From SZUA-430 sp031413635 (lineage in GTDB: Bacteria > Pseudomonadota > Alphaproteobacteria > Micropepsales > Micropepsaceae): 64,000 nt of DNA. The translations under genes were made by a program, and so were the position numbers. Below, piece by piece: positions 8,329 through 16,575 of the stretch. The notes beneath the pieces are model-generated. The model searched no databases and was not told the DNA's origin. It saw nothing but the letters and a program-made list of their open reading frames with translations. Position 1 is the first letter of the stretch, and every line of letters begins with the position of its first letter. The stretch is from assembly GCA_031413635.1 (NCBI GenBank), contig JANOFM010000168.1, forward strand, positions 1 through 64,000. The letters run 5' to 3'.

Positions 8329-9269
8329 TGGACCGCTTTCGCAGCCTTGAGATTTTCGCCGTTACGGCCGAGCGTCTGAACTTCGCCGCCGCGGCGCGCG
8401 ACCTGAAGCTGACGCGCGCGATGGTGTCCAAGCATATCGCCGATCTCGAAGACCGCCTCGGCGTGCGCCTGTTCCACCGCACGACGCGTCGCGCCAATCT
8501 GACGGAGGCCGGCCGCGCCCTTGCCGCACGTGCCGGCCCGCTTGTCGACACGCTCAACGAGACGGAAGACGCGGTGCGCGATCTGCACACGGTGTTGCGC
8601 GGCCGGTTGCGCATTAACGCGCCGGTTACGTTCGGCGCCCTGTTCGCCGCGCCGCTGATCGCGCGCTTCCTCGGCGAGCATCCCGGCGTCGAGATCGATC
8701 TGACCTTGAACGACCGCGCCGTCGATTTGGTCGAGGAAGGCTACGACGTCGTAATCCGCATCGGCGTGCCCGCGGATTCGAGTCTCATGGTGCGCCGCCT
8801 CGCACCGGCGCGGCTCGTCATCGCCGGCTCGCCCGATTATTTGAAGCGCAACGGCATGCCGAAGGCTCCCGCCGATCTTAAGCGGCACAACTGCCTCGGC
8901 TACGCCTATTGGTCGCTGCGCGACGAGTGGCAGCTGACGGCCCCGGACGGCAAGCCGGAGCGCGTGAGGGTGAAGGGGTCGCTCGTCGCCAACAACGGCG
9001 ACGCGTTGCGCGCGGCCGCGCTAGAGGGCGTCGGGTTGATTCTGCAACCGACGTTCAGCATTTGCAACGATCTTCGCGACGGCCGCCTGGTTCCGGTGTT
9101 GACGACCTATGCCTTGCGCGAATTGACGGTGCACGCACTCTACGCCCCAGGTGCCGCCCCGAATGCGAAACTCCGCGCATTCATCGATCTGTTGGCGAAG
9201 GACTGGGGCGGCACGCCGCCGTGGGAACGCGGGATCGAGAAACGTCCGGCAAAGCTACGAAAGAAGTAG
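8328..9269 (+). CDS. LysR-family transcriptional regulator
   Basis: The protein has 313 residues. The N-terminal winged HTH (about 3-60: FRSLEIFAVTAERLNFAAAARDL...) is typical of LysR, and the C-terminal part (about 90-295) is the periplasmic-binding-like effector domain. The branch is AaeR/DsdC-like, with VDLVEEGYDVVIRIG as the common motif. It is transcribed away from the pirin operon, the usual arrangement for regulator and target. The start codon is fixed by the operator palindrome and by the first aligned HTH residue. The effector is unknown; it could be an aromatic or quinone-like compound given the linked dioxygenase. Confidence 0.92.
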   Translation: MDRFRSLEIFAVTAERLNFAAAARDLKLTRAMVSKHIADLEDRLGVRLFHRTTRRANLTEAGRALAARAGPLVDTLNETEDAVRDLHTVLRGRLRINAPVTFGALFAAPLIARFLGEHPGVEIDLTLNDRAVDLVEEGYDVVIRIGVPADSSLMVRRLAPARLVIAGSPDYLKRNGMPKAPADLKRHNCLGYAYWSLRDEWQLTAPDGKPERVRVKGSLVANNGDALRAAALEGVGLILQPTFSICNDLRDGRLVPVLTTYALRELTVHALYAPGAAPNAKLRAFIDLLAKDWGGTPPWERGIEKRPAKLRKK

Positions 9270-9280
9270 AGATAAAGCTC

Positions 9281-10486
9281 TCAGTAACGCAGATGTGCTT
9301 GACGCTCGCCCGCCCAAGCCCGTTCATCCGGTGTTGTCATTGCCTCTAAGTCTTGCGGCATCGCGGCCGCGTCATCAACCCATTGGCGCAGGAGCGGTGA
9401 GCCGTTGATGACGTCGATGGCGAGTTTGCCGTGTTCGTATTCGTAGGGGAAATCGCGCCAGAGCGGATAGGCGGGATACAAGCGGCGGATCGCTTTGAAG
9501 GCGAGCGCTTGGATGCGCCAAGGTTTGAAAGCCGCGTGATCGTAGTGCTTAGGATCCTCAGTGTGGATTTGCACGCCGTTGCAGAGTTTTTCGGCGTGTT
9601 TGTGGAAGGTGGGCTCGAACCAGCAGTCGCGCAAGGTGCAGCCTTTGAGCCACTTCGGCGCTAGGGCGTGCATTTCTTTCACGACTGCCTTCGCGTCGAT
9701 GTCGGGAGCACCGAAGAGCTCGAGCGGGCGCGTGGTGCCGCGGCCTTCCGACAGCGTCGTGCCTTCGAGCATCACGGTGCCCGCATAGGCGCGCGCCATC
9801 CAGAGGTTTGGCGCGTTGGGGCTGGGGTTGACCCAAGTACGGGTACCCAGCGGCCAGCCGAAGCCGGGCACGGCGTCGGGTTGCCAGCCTTGCATCTCGA
9901 TGACGCGATAGTCGACGTCGAGCTTGAGCGTTTTGACGAACCATGATCCCAGTTCGCCGAGCGTGAGACCGTGGCGCATCGGCATGGGCCCGGCGCCGAC
10001 GAAACTTTCCCAGCCGGGACGCAGCGTCAGACCCTCGATCGGCCGGCCGGCGGGATTGGGGCGATCCAAGACCCAGACGGATTTCTTATGCTTCGCCGCT
10101 GCTTCCAGCATGTAGCGCAGCGTGGTGATGAAGGTGTAGATGCGGCAGCCGAGATCCTGCAAATCGACAAGCACAATGTCGAACGTGTCCATCATCCCGG
10201 CGGTCGGTTTGCGCACCTGCCCGTAGAGGCTGAATACGGGGACGCCGTGAACGGGGTCGTTGAAGTTTGGCGATTCCACCATGTTGTCCTGCTTGTCGCC
10301 GCGCAGACCGTGCTGAGGTCCGAAGGCGGCGGCGAGCTTGATGTCGCTGCAGGCAGCCAAGGCGTCGAGCGCGTGGGCGAGGTCTTGCGTCACCGAGGCC
10401 GGGTGCGCGACCAGCGCGACGCGCTTGCCCATTAAGGGTGCGCGCAGAGCGGGCTCAGCAAGAAGTCGGTCGATGCCAAATTTCAT
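9281..10486 (-). CDS. NamZ-type exo-beta-N-acetylmuramidase family protein (DUF1343)
   Basis: The protein has 401 residues and belongs to DUF1343, whose characterised members (NamZ) release MurNAc from the non-reducing end of peptidoglycan fragments. Family features seen are GKRVALVAHPASVTQD near the N-terminus, FGPQHGLRGDKQDN (about 56-69), VDLQDLGCRIYTFITTLRYML (about 109-129), LDRPNPAGRPIEG (about 141-153) and EGTTLSEGRGTTRPLELFGAP (about 243-263). There is no clear signal peptide, so a cytoplasmic cell-wall recycling role is more likely than an exported one. It is last in a minus-strand operon, seven bases after the DOMON-like gene. Confidence 0.85.
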   Translation of the reverse strand: MKFGIDRLLAEPALRAPLMGKRVALVAHPASVTQDLAHALDALAACSDIKLAAAFGPQHGLRGDKQDNMVESPNFNDPVHGVPVFSLYGQVRKPTAGMMDTFDIVLVDLQDLGCRIYTFITTLRYMLEAAAKHKKSVWVLDRPNPAGRPIEGLTLRPGWESFVGAGPMPMRHGLTLGELGSWFVKTLKLDVDYRVIEMQGWQPDAVPGFGWPLGTRTWVNPSPNAPNLWMARAYAGTVMLEGTTLSEGRGTTRPLELFGAPDIDAKAVVKEMHALAPKWLKGCTLRDCWFEPTFHKHAEKLCNGVQIHTEDPKHYDHAAFKPWRIQALAFKAIRRLYPAYPLWRDFPYEYEHGKLAIDVINGSPLLRQWVDDAAAMPQDLEAMTTPDERAWAGERQAHLRY

Positions 10487-10492
10487 GGCGGC

Positions 10493-11020
10493 TCACGCAA
10501 GTTCGAGGGCGAATCCGTCGGGGTGATGAAAATCGGGCTTGCCGGGCGGGTGCGCAAGAGCCCAGTAGGATTTTCGGCCGTTCGTTTCCTCGATCACCGC
10601 CGAGAGGCCGAGGCGAAACACTGCATCTGCAGATATGCCGGCCAACTCCAGCGAGACTTGCAATGTGAGCCGGTCCGCATCTGATCGCACTTCGATCCGC
10701 GGCGCGGCGATCTCGCTTGCGACAGTCATTCCTTCTCTATAGCCGCCGAAGCGATACGCCGCCCATTGAGTCGATGGTGCGAAGTTGAATTCGTGGTAGG
10801 CGCCGCCTTGCGAAGCGCGCGCGAAGGCCTCGAAGCAAGTGTGCTTCCACAGTTCGTCGGTGCGGGCGGGCGTGGCTATGGGGGCTAAACGAAGATCGCT
10901 TATTCTGCCGATGACGACGTAGGTCAGCGCCAGTTTGCGATGCGAACGCACGACTTCGACTTCGATGCCCGTCACGGCGTCATATCGCGAGTCCGGGTGG
11001 GGCACTAACGCTTTGCGCAT
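10493..11020 (-). CDS. DOMON-like domain protein
   Basis: The protein has 175 residues forming a beta-sandwich of the DOMON-like type. The WKHTCFEAFARASQGGAYHEFNFAPSTQWAAYRF region (about 59-92) is characteristic: a family of small proteins beginning with RxALVPHPDS. Related DOMON domains bind heme or sugars, but the role of these stand-alone proteins is not established. There is no signal peptide. It is located between the reductase (eight bases before it) and the NamZ-type gene (seven bases after it), which supports cotranscription. That pairing hints at a sugar or cell-wall link, but this is inference. Confidence 0.7.
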   Translation of the reverse strand: MRKALVPHPDSRYDAVTGIEVEVVRSHRKLALTYVVIGRISDLRLAPIATPARTDELWKHTCFEAFARASQGGAYHEFNFAPSTQWAAYRFGGYREGMTVASEIAAPRIEVRSDADRLTLQVSLELAGISADAVFRLGLSAVIEETNGRKSYWALAHPPGKPDFHHPDGFALELA

Positions 11021-11028
11021 GATCGCGT

Positions 11029-12027
11029 TCAGCTGACGCGCACCATGCGTTTGCCGAAGTTGTCGCCGGCCAGGAGACCGATGAGGGCTTTGGGGGTGTT
11101 TTCCAGGCCATCCATGATGTCTTCCGGGACTTTGATTTGGCCGGACTTCACCCAGGATTGCAGGTCGCTCATCGCCTTGCCGCGTTCGGCGTTGAAGTCC
11201 ATGACGATGAAGCCTTGCATCGTCAGGCGCTTGGTCACGATCAGGCCGGGGATGCCGCGGGGACCGTGGCGGGGGGCAGCGCCGTCGTATTGCGAGACCG
11301 CGCCGCAGCAGGAGATGCGGCCGTGGTTGTTCATGCGGAACAGACAGGCTTCCAATATGTCGCCACCCACATTGTCGAAATAGACGTCGATGCCTTTGGG
11401 TGCCGCCTCTTTGAGCGCGGCGCCGACGGCTTGCGCCTTGTAGTCGATGACCGCGTCGAAGCCGAGGTCACGCAGAAGCCAGTCGCATTTCTTCTGGCCG
11501 CCCGCGATGCCGACGACGCGGCAGCCTTTGAGCTTGGCGATTTGGCCGACGAAGACGCCAACGGAACCCGCCGCGGCGGAGACGACGACGGTCTCGCCCG
11601 CTTTCGGTTTGCCGACGTTGAGCAGGCCGAAATAGGCGGTGAGGCCCGCGATGCCGTAGACGCTGAGCAGATGCGAGATCGGTTCGATGCGCGGGAGTTT
11701 CTGCGCGTGTATCGCGGGAAGTGTCGCGTATTCCTGCCAGCCGGTGTCGGCGAAGACGAGGTCGCCTTTGGCATAGCCCGCGGCCTTTGTTTCGACGACT
11801 TCGGCGACGGCACCGCCGGCCATCACCTGCCCGGCCTCGATCGCGGCGCGATAGGTCGCGCCTTGCATCCAAGCGCGGTTGGCGGCGTCGAGCGAGATGA
11901 GTTTTGTTTTGAGCAGCAGCTCGCCGTCTTTGGCTTGCGGCATGGCGCCTTGCGCAAGGCGGAAATGTTCGGGGCCAAGTTTGTCCTTCGGCAGTTCGAC
12001 GATATGGATCTGGCGATTGACGGTCAT
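11029..12027 (-). CDS. Zinc-independent MDR-family NADP-dependent oxidoreductase
   Basis: The protein has 332 residues of the medium-chain reductase superfamily, in the leukotriene B4 dehydrogenase / CurA branch. The N-terminus starts TVNRQIHIVELPKDKLGPEHF. The nucleotide-binding motif AAAGSVGVFVGQIAKLKG is at about 153-170, and FDNVGGDILEACLFRMN near 236-252 is typical of this branch. There are no structural-zinc cysteines. Relatives reduce double bonds of enones and curcumin-like compounds with NADPH. The start is placed at 12027; codons upstream run through the intergenic region and give no recognisable protein. Confidence 0.85.
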   Translation of the reverse strand: MTVNRQIHIVELPKDKLGPEHFRLAQGAMPQAKDGELLLKTKLISLDAANRAWMQGATYRAAIEAGQVMAGGAVAEVVETKAAGYAKGDLVFADTGWQEYATLPAIHAQKLPRIEPISHLLSVYGIAGLTAYFGLLNVGKPKAGETVVVSAAAGSVGVFVGQIAKLKGCRVVGIAGGQKKCDWLLRDLGFDAVIDYKAQAVGAALKEAAPKGIDVYFDNVGGDILEACLFRMNNHGRISCCGAVSQYDGAAPRHGPRGIPGLIVTKRLTMQGFIVMDFNAERGKAMSDLQSWVKSGQIKVPEDIMDGLENTPKALIGLLAGDNFGKRMVRVS

Positions 12028-12083
12028 GGCGTTCGGTCCGTGTTGTGCGACGTGAGAAACGAGAAATGCCTTACACGAAATTG

Positions 12084-13019
12084 CTAACCTTCGAACGCCT
12101 TGCGCAGCGCCTTCGCCGCGTCGGCGATGGCTTCGCGGGCGGTGGGAACGACGCCCGACATGCTGAAAAAGCCGTGGACCATTCCCGGGTAGTCGACATA
12201 GACGGCGGCGATACCGGCGCGATTGAGCTTGTCGGCGTAGGCTTTGCCTTCGTCTCTTAACGGATCGAAGCCCGCGGTGACAACATAGGCCTTCGGCACG
12301 CCGGAGACGTCGGGCGCGGCCAACGGCGAGACACGCCAGTCGTTCGGATCGGAGCCGGGGGCGTATTGATCGAAGAACCAAGTCATCGCCTGTTTCTCCA
12401 AAAAATAACCTTGGGCAAAGGCGTTCATCGAGCCGGTCTCGGCCTTAAACTGCGTCACCGGATAGATGAGCAATTGATAGACGAGTTGAGGACCGCCCTT
12501 CTTGGCCATCAGACAGACGACGGCGGCCAAATTTCCGCCCGCAGAGTCGCCGGCCACCGCGATGCGATTGGCGTCGATGCCGAGTTTGGATGCGTTCTCT
12601 TCGACCCATTTCGTTGCGGCGTAGCAATCATCCGCCGCCGCCGGGAATTTGTGTTCGGGCGCAAGGCGATAGTCGACGGCAACGACACGTGCACCGGATT
12701 CATTGGCCAGCGTGCGGCACAGCGCGTCATGGCTGTCGAGATCGCCGATCACCCAGCCGCCGCCATGGAAATAGACAAGGCATGGCAGCGCCGTGCTGCC
12801 GCCGGCGACGGGCGTGTAGACGCGCAGTTTGATGTCGCCGCCCGGCCCCGGGAACGACATGTTTTCGATTTTGCCAATAGCCAAACCTTGAGGCTCAAGC
12901 GTTTGGGAGATCATGCGATAGAGTTCGCGGCCTTGTGCGGGCGGCACCTCCCATAGTTTCGGCATGGGGTTGGCCGCCATCTGATCGAGCAGGCCTTTGA
13001 CTATCGCGTCGAGCGGCAT
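12084..13019 (-). CDS. Alpha/beta hydrolase, hormone-sensitive-lipase (GDXG) family esterase
   Basis: The protein has 311 residues. The oxyanion-hole motif FHGGGWVIGD (about 84-93) and the nucleophile motif GDSAGGN (about 157-163) identify the HSL/GDXG esterase family. The acid and histidine follow in FDPLRDEG and VHGFFSM near the C-terminus. It should hydrolyse short- to medium-chain acyl esters in the cytoplasm, as no signal peptide is visible. It is the first gene of the run esterase, reductase, DOMON-like, NamZ-type. The 145 bases upstream (13020-13164) contain no other gene. Confidence 0.9.
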   Translation of the reverse strand: MPLDAIVKGLLDQMAANPMPKLWEVPPAQGRELYRMISQTLEPQGLAIGKIENMSFPGPGGDIKLRVYTPVAGGSTALPCLVYFHGGGWVIGDLDSHDALCRTLANESGARVVAVDYRLAPEHKFPAAADDCYAATKWVEENASKLGIDANRIAVAGDSAGGNLAAVVCLMAKKGGPQLVYQLLIYPVTQFKAETGSMNAFAQGYFLEKQAMTWFFDQYAPGSDPNDWRVSPLAAPDVSGVPKAYVVTAGFDPLRDEGKAYADKLNRAGIAAVYVDYPGMVHGFFSMSGVVPTAREAIADAAKALRKAFEG

Positions 13020-13164
13020 TTTGCGTCTTACCTATGATGAGAAGGCGAGCATCAAATAGGTGCGGCGAGGCGTGTGCAAGGCTTATACGCTCAACTGCGC
13101 GGGGCGCTCAACAACTTCGGCGCGATCAATGCGGGCGGGTATCGCGTTGCGTTAACACTTTCGT

Positions 13165-15027
13165 TCATATGACGATCACGTCCTCCGGCGGCGACTTAGC
13201 GTAGAGAGCCTCCACCAGTTTTGCGCGACGGTCGAGCGTTGCGCTTTGATTGACATAACCTTTGTCGGTGATTTCGTGGCCGTCGATCGAAGGCGGTTCG
13301 GTCATCAGCATCAGACGCTGGACCTTGCCGGAGGACCCGCCGGCGTTTTTGTTGTGTTTGCGCAAGCCTTCGCGCACGAAGTCGACAATGGATTGCGAGC
13401 GCAGGAGTTCGTCGGGGGATTTCCGATCGGTGTCGGTGCAGAGCTCGCGGGCGGCGGCCATGTTGGGCCAAGCGAGAACGGCGACGAACTCCTTGTCGAG
13501 ACCGGCAATGACGCAATCTTGAATGAGGGGTGAGATTGCCGAGATCACCTCGGCGCGCAAGGTGCCGACCGAAACCCAGGTGCCGGAGGAGAGCTTGAAA
13601 TCCTCGGTGACGCGGCCATCGAAAACGAGGCCTTTCGCGGGTTCGTGCGGGTCGACGAATTTCGCGGCATCGCCCAGTTTGTAGAAGCCTTCTTCGTCGA
13701 ACGCCGCTTCGGTGAGGTCGGGGCGGTTCAGGTAGCCAGGCGTTACTGTCGGTCCCTTCACGCGAACTTCCAGTTTTTGACCGTTGGGCACGAGCTTCAG
13801 CGTGACGCCGGGGAGCGGCAGGCCGATCAGGCCGACGCGTTCGGTCAGCCAATGCACGACCGTGATGCCTTGGGTCTCCGTCGCGCCGTACATGGTCGTG
13901 AGCGCGATGCGATGGCCGGTCGACTTGATCGCGAGCGCCTGCATACGCTCGTAAAGGTCGTCCGAGAGGGTCGCGCCGCCGTAGCCCATGTAGCGCAGCT
14001 TGGCGAAGAACTTGTCGCGCAAGCTCTCGTCGCGCTCCATCGCATCAGCCAACATCGTGAATGCGATCGGCGCGGACCCGAAGACCAGCGGCGATATTTC
14101 GCGCAGGTTTCGCATCGTCTCGTCGAACATGCCGGGGATCGGCTTGCCGTTGTCGAGATAGATCGTGCCCCCGGAATTCAAGTTTCCGTTGAAGCCGATG
14201 TTGCCGGCGGAGATATGGTTCCACGGCATCCATTCCAGGCTTTCGGGAATCTCGTCGGGGTTGGGCGGTTCGGCGCGCAGCGACTCGCCGCCGGCGACGA
14301 CGGCGCACATCATGCCGTGGGTTTGGATCACGCCCTTGGGCATGCCGGTCGAGCCGGAGGTGAAGAGGTATTTCGCGACGGTCGCGTGATCGATCTTTTC
14401 CATCGAGGCGCGCATGGCGGGGCCGGCATTCGTTTCGAGAAGGCTGTCGTAAGCCGTGGATGATAGGTCGGGTACCGGTGTGACGGTGACGATCTCGACG
14501 CCGGTCAGATCGAGTGCCTTGATCGCGCGCGCGTAGAGCGGGCCGTTGTCGGCGAAAATCATCTTGGGCTTCGTCAGCTGGGCGACGTGGCGGAGCTTGC
14601 CGTGGTCCTGGCTGAACAGCGAATAGGCGACAGAGACGGGGGCGACCGGCACGCGCGCCTTCATCGCGCCCAGCATCATCGCCGCGTGTTCGATCGAGTT
14701 GCTCGATAGGATGAGTAGCGGCGTATCGGGGCCGAGCTTGCGGTCGAGCAGCGCCTGAGCAATCGCGCTCGCGCGCCGGTTCATCTCACCGTAGGTGACG
14801 AAGCGCCAAGGGCCTTGAGGCGTGCGCTGTGCCAGAAGGTTACGGGTCGGGTGTTCGCCCGCGCGTTGTTCGAGCAGATGCGCGATCGAGCGGTGCATCG
14901 GCCCGAGGTCGTGGAGCGAGCGGATGATGGTGGAGCCGTCGGCGCGGCGCTGGGAGTAGATTTTCGGCGGCAGCATCGGCAATGGTTTGAACGGCGGTAG
15001 GCTTTTGGTTTGCTGCGTCGCGGTCAT
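13165..15027 (-). CDS. Feruloyl-CoA synthase-like acyl-CoA ligase
   Basis: The protein has 620 residues of the ANL adenylating superfamily. The AMP-binding P-loop reads LFTSGSTGMPKGV (about 204-216). The A5 motif is TMYGATETQG and the hinge/core is LVFDGRVTEDFKLSSGTWVSVG. The form RVTEDFKLSSGTWV is characteristic of feruloyl-CoA and related aryl-CoA synthetases rather than fatty-acid ligases, which usually have GRxKDxIxxGGENI. It would activate ferulate, coumarate or a related acid for side-chain shortening. No hydratase or vanillin dehydrogenase gene follows, so the pathway is not completed locally. The start at 15027 (MTATQQTK) is favoured over one 84 bases upstream, which overlaps the MocR gene. 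Confidence 0.8.
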   Translation of the reverse strand: MTATQQTKSLPPFKPLPMLPPKIYSQRRADGSTIIRSLHDLGPMHRSIAHLLEQRAGEHPTRNLLAQRTPQGPWRFVTYGEMNRRASAIAQALLDRKLGPDTPLLILSSNSIEHAAMMLGAMKARVPVAPVSVAYSLFSQDHGKLRHVAQLTKPKMIFADNGPLYARAIKALDLTGVEIVTVTPVPDLSSTAYDSLLETNAGPAMRASMEKIDHATVAKYLFTSGSTGMPKGVIQTHGMMCAVVAGGESLRAEPPNPDEIPESLEWMPWNHISAGNIGFNGNLNSGGTIYLDNGKPIPGMFDETMRNLREISPLVFGSAPIAFTMLADAMERDESLRDKFFAKLRYMGYGGATLSDDLYERMQALAIKSTGHRIALTTMYGATETQGITVVHWLTERVGLIGLPLPGVTLKLVPNGQKLEVRVKGPTVTPGYLNRPDLTEAAFDEEGFYKLGDAAKFVDPHEPAKGLVFDGRVTEDFKLSSGTWVSVGTLRAEVISAISPLIQDCVIAGLDKEFVAVLAWPNMAAARELCTDTDRKSPDELLRSQSIVDFVREGLRKHNKNAGGSSGKVQRLMLMTEPPSIDGHEITDKGYVNQSATLDRRAKLVEALYAKSPPEDVIVI

Positions 15028-15107
15028 AGCGTTCCATCCCAGTTCGCATGCATGGCTTGTTGGGAATTGTATTGCACAGGCGGCGCGCGGTTGTCGCCGG
15101 GTTGGCG

Positions 15108-16478
15108 TCACACAACGGCGCGCATCGTCCCCGGCGCATCCGACAATGCGTCGGCCACGACTTTGAGGCCGCGTTCAAGCGTGGACATGTCGGCCGGCGC
15201 TCCAATGCAGAGGCGCAGACCGGAGACTTCCTTGGCATCGACAATCGGTGCAGAGGGCGGCGTCACCGTCACCCCGCCGCGTAGAGCGGCGCCTGCGACG
15301 CGTTCAGCCTTGAGTTCGCTCATCGGCAGCCAAACGTGCGGCGCGGCGACGACGTGCGGACCCTCGATCGCTTTGCCCAAAATCTGCCGTGCCAGCTTCG
15401 TGCGCGCGACGATGTCCGATTTGACCGACGCGGCGATGTCGCCGGCGGTGCCGTCCTCGATCCATTGGGTGCCGATCAACGCGCCGAAGTTGGCGGGCGC
15501 GTAGGACAGCGCGCGCACCGTTCTGATCACGCGCTCGAAGCGACCTTCGTCGGGCGTCAACAGGTAACCGCAACGCAGGCCCGGCGCGATCGTCTTCGAT
15601 AGGCTCGTGACATAGAATGTGCGCTCCGGCGCCAGTGCGGCAATCATGGGGCCGCCACCGTCGCCACGCGCGAACGGCCCATAGACGTCATCCTCGACGA
15701 CCGTGAGATCGCGTTTGCGTGCGATAGCGGCTATTTCGCTGCGCCGCTTGAGGCTCATCAGGCGGCCGGTCGGATTTTGCAACGTTGGAATTGTATAAAG
15801 CACCCTTGCTCCGCTCGATGCGGCACGGTCGAGCGCATCGGGCAAAAGCCCTTGCTCGTCCATCTTCAAGCCGTGCAATGGCAGGCCGAGTTGTTCGGCC
15901 AGCGCCTTCAAGCCGTAGAAGGTCGCGGATTCGGTCATCACCGTGTCGCCGGCCTTGCAGAGGGAGGCGAAGGCGAGCGCCAATGCGTGCTGACCGCTTT
16001 CGCAGACGATGAGCCGCCGCCAATCGACGTCAATGAAGTCCACAGACGAGACGAGCCAGTTTGCGCCAGCCTGGCGATGCGAGGTCATGCCGGCGGGCGG
16101 CGCATAGTGGAGATGGTCGGTGAGATCTGCGCGACGACGCAGACTGGCGAGCGCATCGCCAAGACGGGCAGCGGCCGGCGCCAAGGATGAAGTGTTGCGA
16201 CTGAAATCGATGATGGCGTCGGGTTGGTCGGGCGAAACGCTTCGGCCCGCGATGAAACTGCCGCGCCCGACGGTCGCGGTGAGAAGGCCGCGGCGGCGCG
16301 CCTCGGCATACACCTTCGTGACCGTGCCGACGCCGATCTTCATGCGGTAGGCGAGTTCGCGCTGCGGGGGCAGCCGCGTGCCGGGGGCGAGTGTTCCCGC
16401 GGCGACGTCACGCGCGAGAGCATCGACAAGTTGATCGTGGATCGGCTTTGAACCCTGGCGAAGGGCTGGATGCCACAT
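15108..16478 (-). CDS. MocR-type GntR/aminotransferase transcriptional regulator
   Basis: The protein has 456 residues. A GntR winged HTH occupies about residues 10-78 (PPQRELAYRMKIGVGTVTKVY) and is joined to a fold-type I aminotransferase domain. PLP-contact residues are present: NPTG asparagine near 235, the aspartate in VVEDDVYG near 263, and the Schiff-base lysine in SLSKTIAPG near 295. MocR proteins use PLP or an amino acid to control linked genes. The start codon faces the secreted-hydrolase gene across a 97-base region rich in TTGTC/GACAA half-sites, so this regulator probably controls that divergent promoter and itself. Confidence 0.92.
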   Translation of the reverse strand: MWHPALRQGSKPIHDQLVDALARDVAAGTLAPGTRLPPQRELAYRMKIGVGTVTKVYAEARRRGLLTATVGRGSFIAGRSVSPDQPDAIIDFSRNTSSLAPAAARLGDALASLRRRADLTDHLHYAPPAGMTSHRQAGANWLVSSVDFIDVDWRRLIVCESGQHALALAFASLCKAGDTVMTESATFYGLKALAEQLGLPLHGLKMDEQGLLPDALDRAASSGARVLYTIPTLQNPTGRLMSLKRRSEIAAIARKRDLTVVEDDVYGPFARGDGGGPMIAALAPERTFYVTSLSKTIAPGLRCGYLLTPDEGRFERVIRTVRALSYAPANFGALIGTQWIEDGTAGDIAASVKSDIVARTKLARQILGKAIEGPHVVAAPHVWLPMSELKAERVAGAALRGGVTVTPPSAPIVDAKEVSGLRLCIGAPADMSTLERGLKVVADALSDAPGTMRAVV

Positions 16479-16493
16479 CGATGTTCTCCGAAC

Positions 16494-16557
16494 TTGTCCT
16501 ATGAGACAATATCATATTTGACTGACAATTGAACTACAACAATATAGAGACATTGTC
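16494..16557. promoter_or_regulatory. MocR-hydrolase divergent control region with repeated TTGTC/GACAA half-sites
   Basis: Four copies of the half-site TTGTC or its complement lie here, at 16494-16498, 16505-16509, 16524-16528 and 16553-16557. The first two form an inverted repeat with a six-base spacer. A -35-like TTGACT at 16518-16523 is followed 17 bases later by AATATA, a weak -10 for the plus-strand hydrolase gene. The arrangement fits a MocR operator overlapping the promoter. Repeats are seen; binding is inferred. Confidence 0.5.
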
Positions 16558-16575
16558 GATTTTTGGGCTCGTCGC

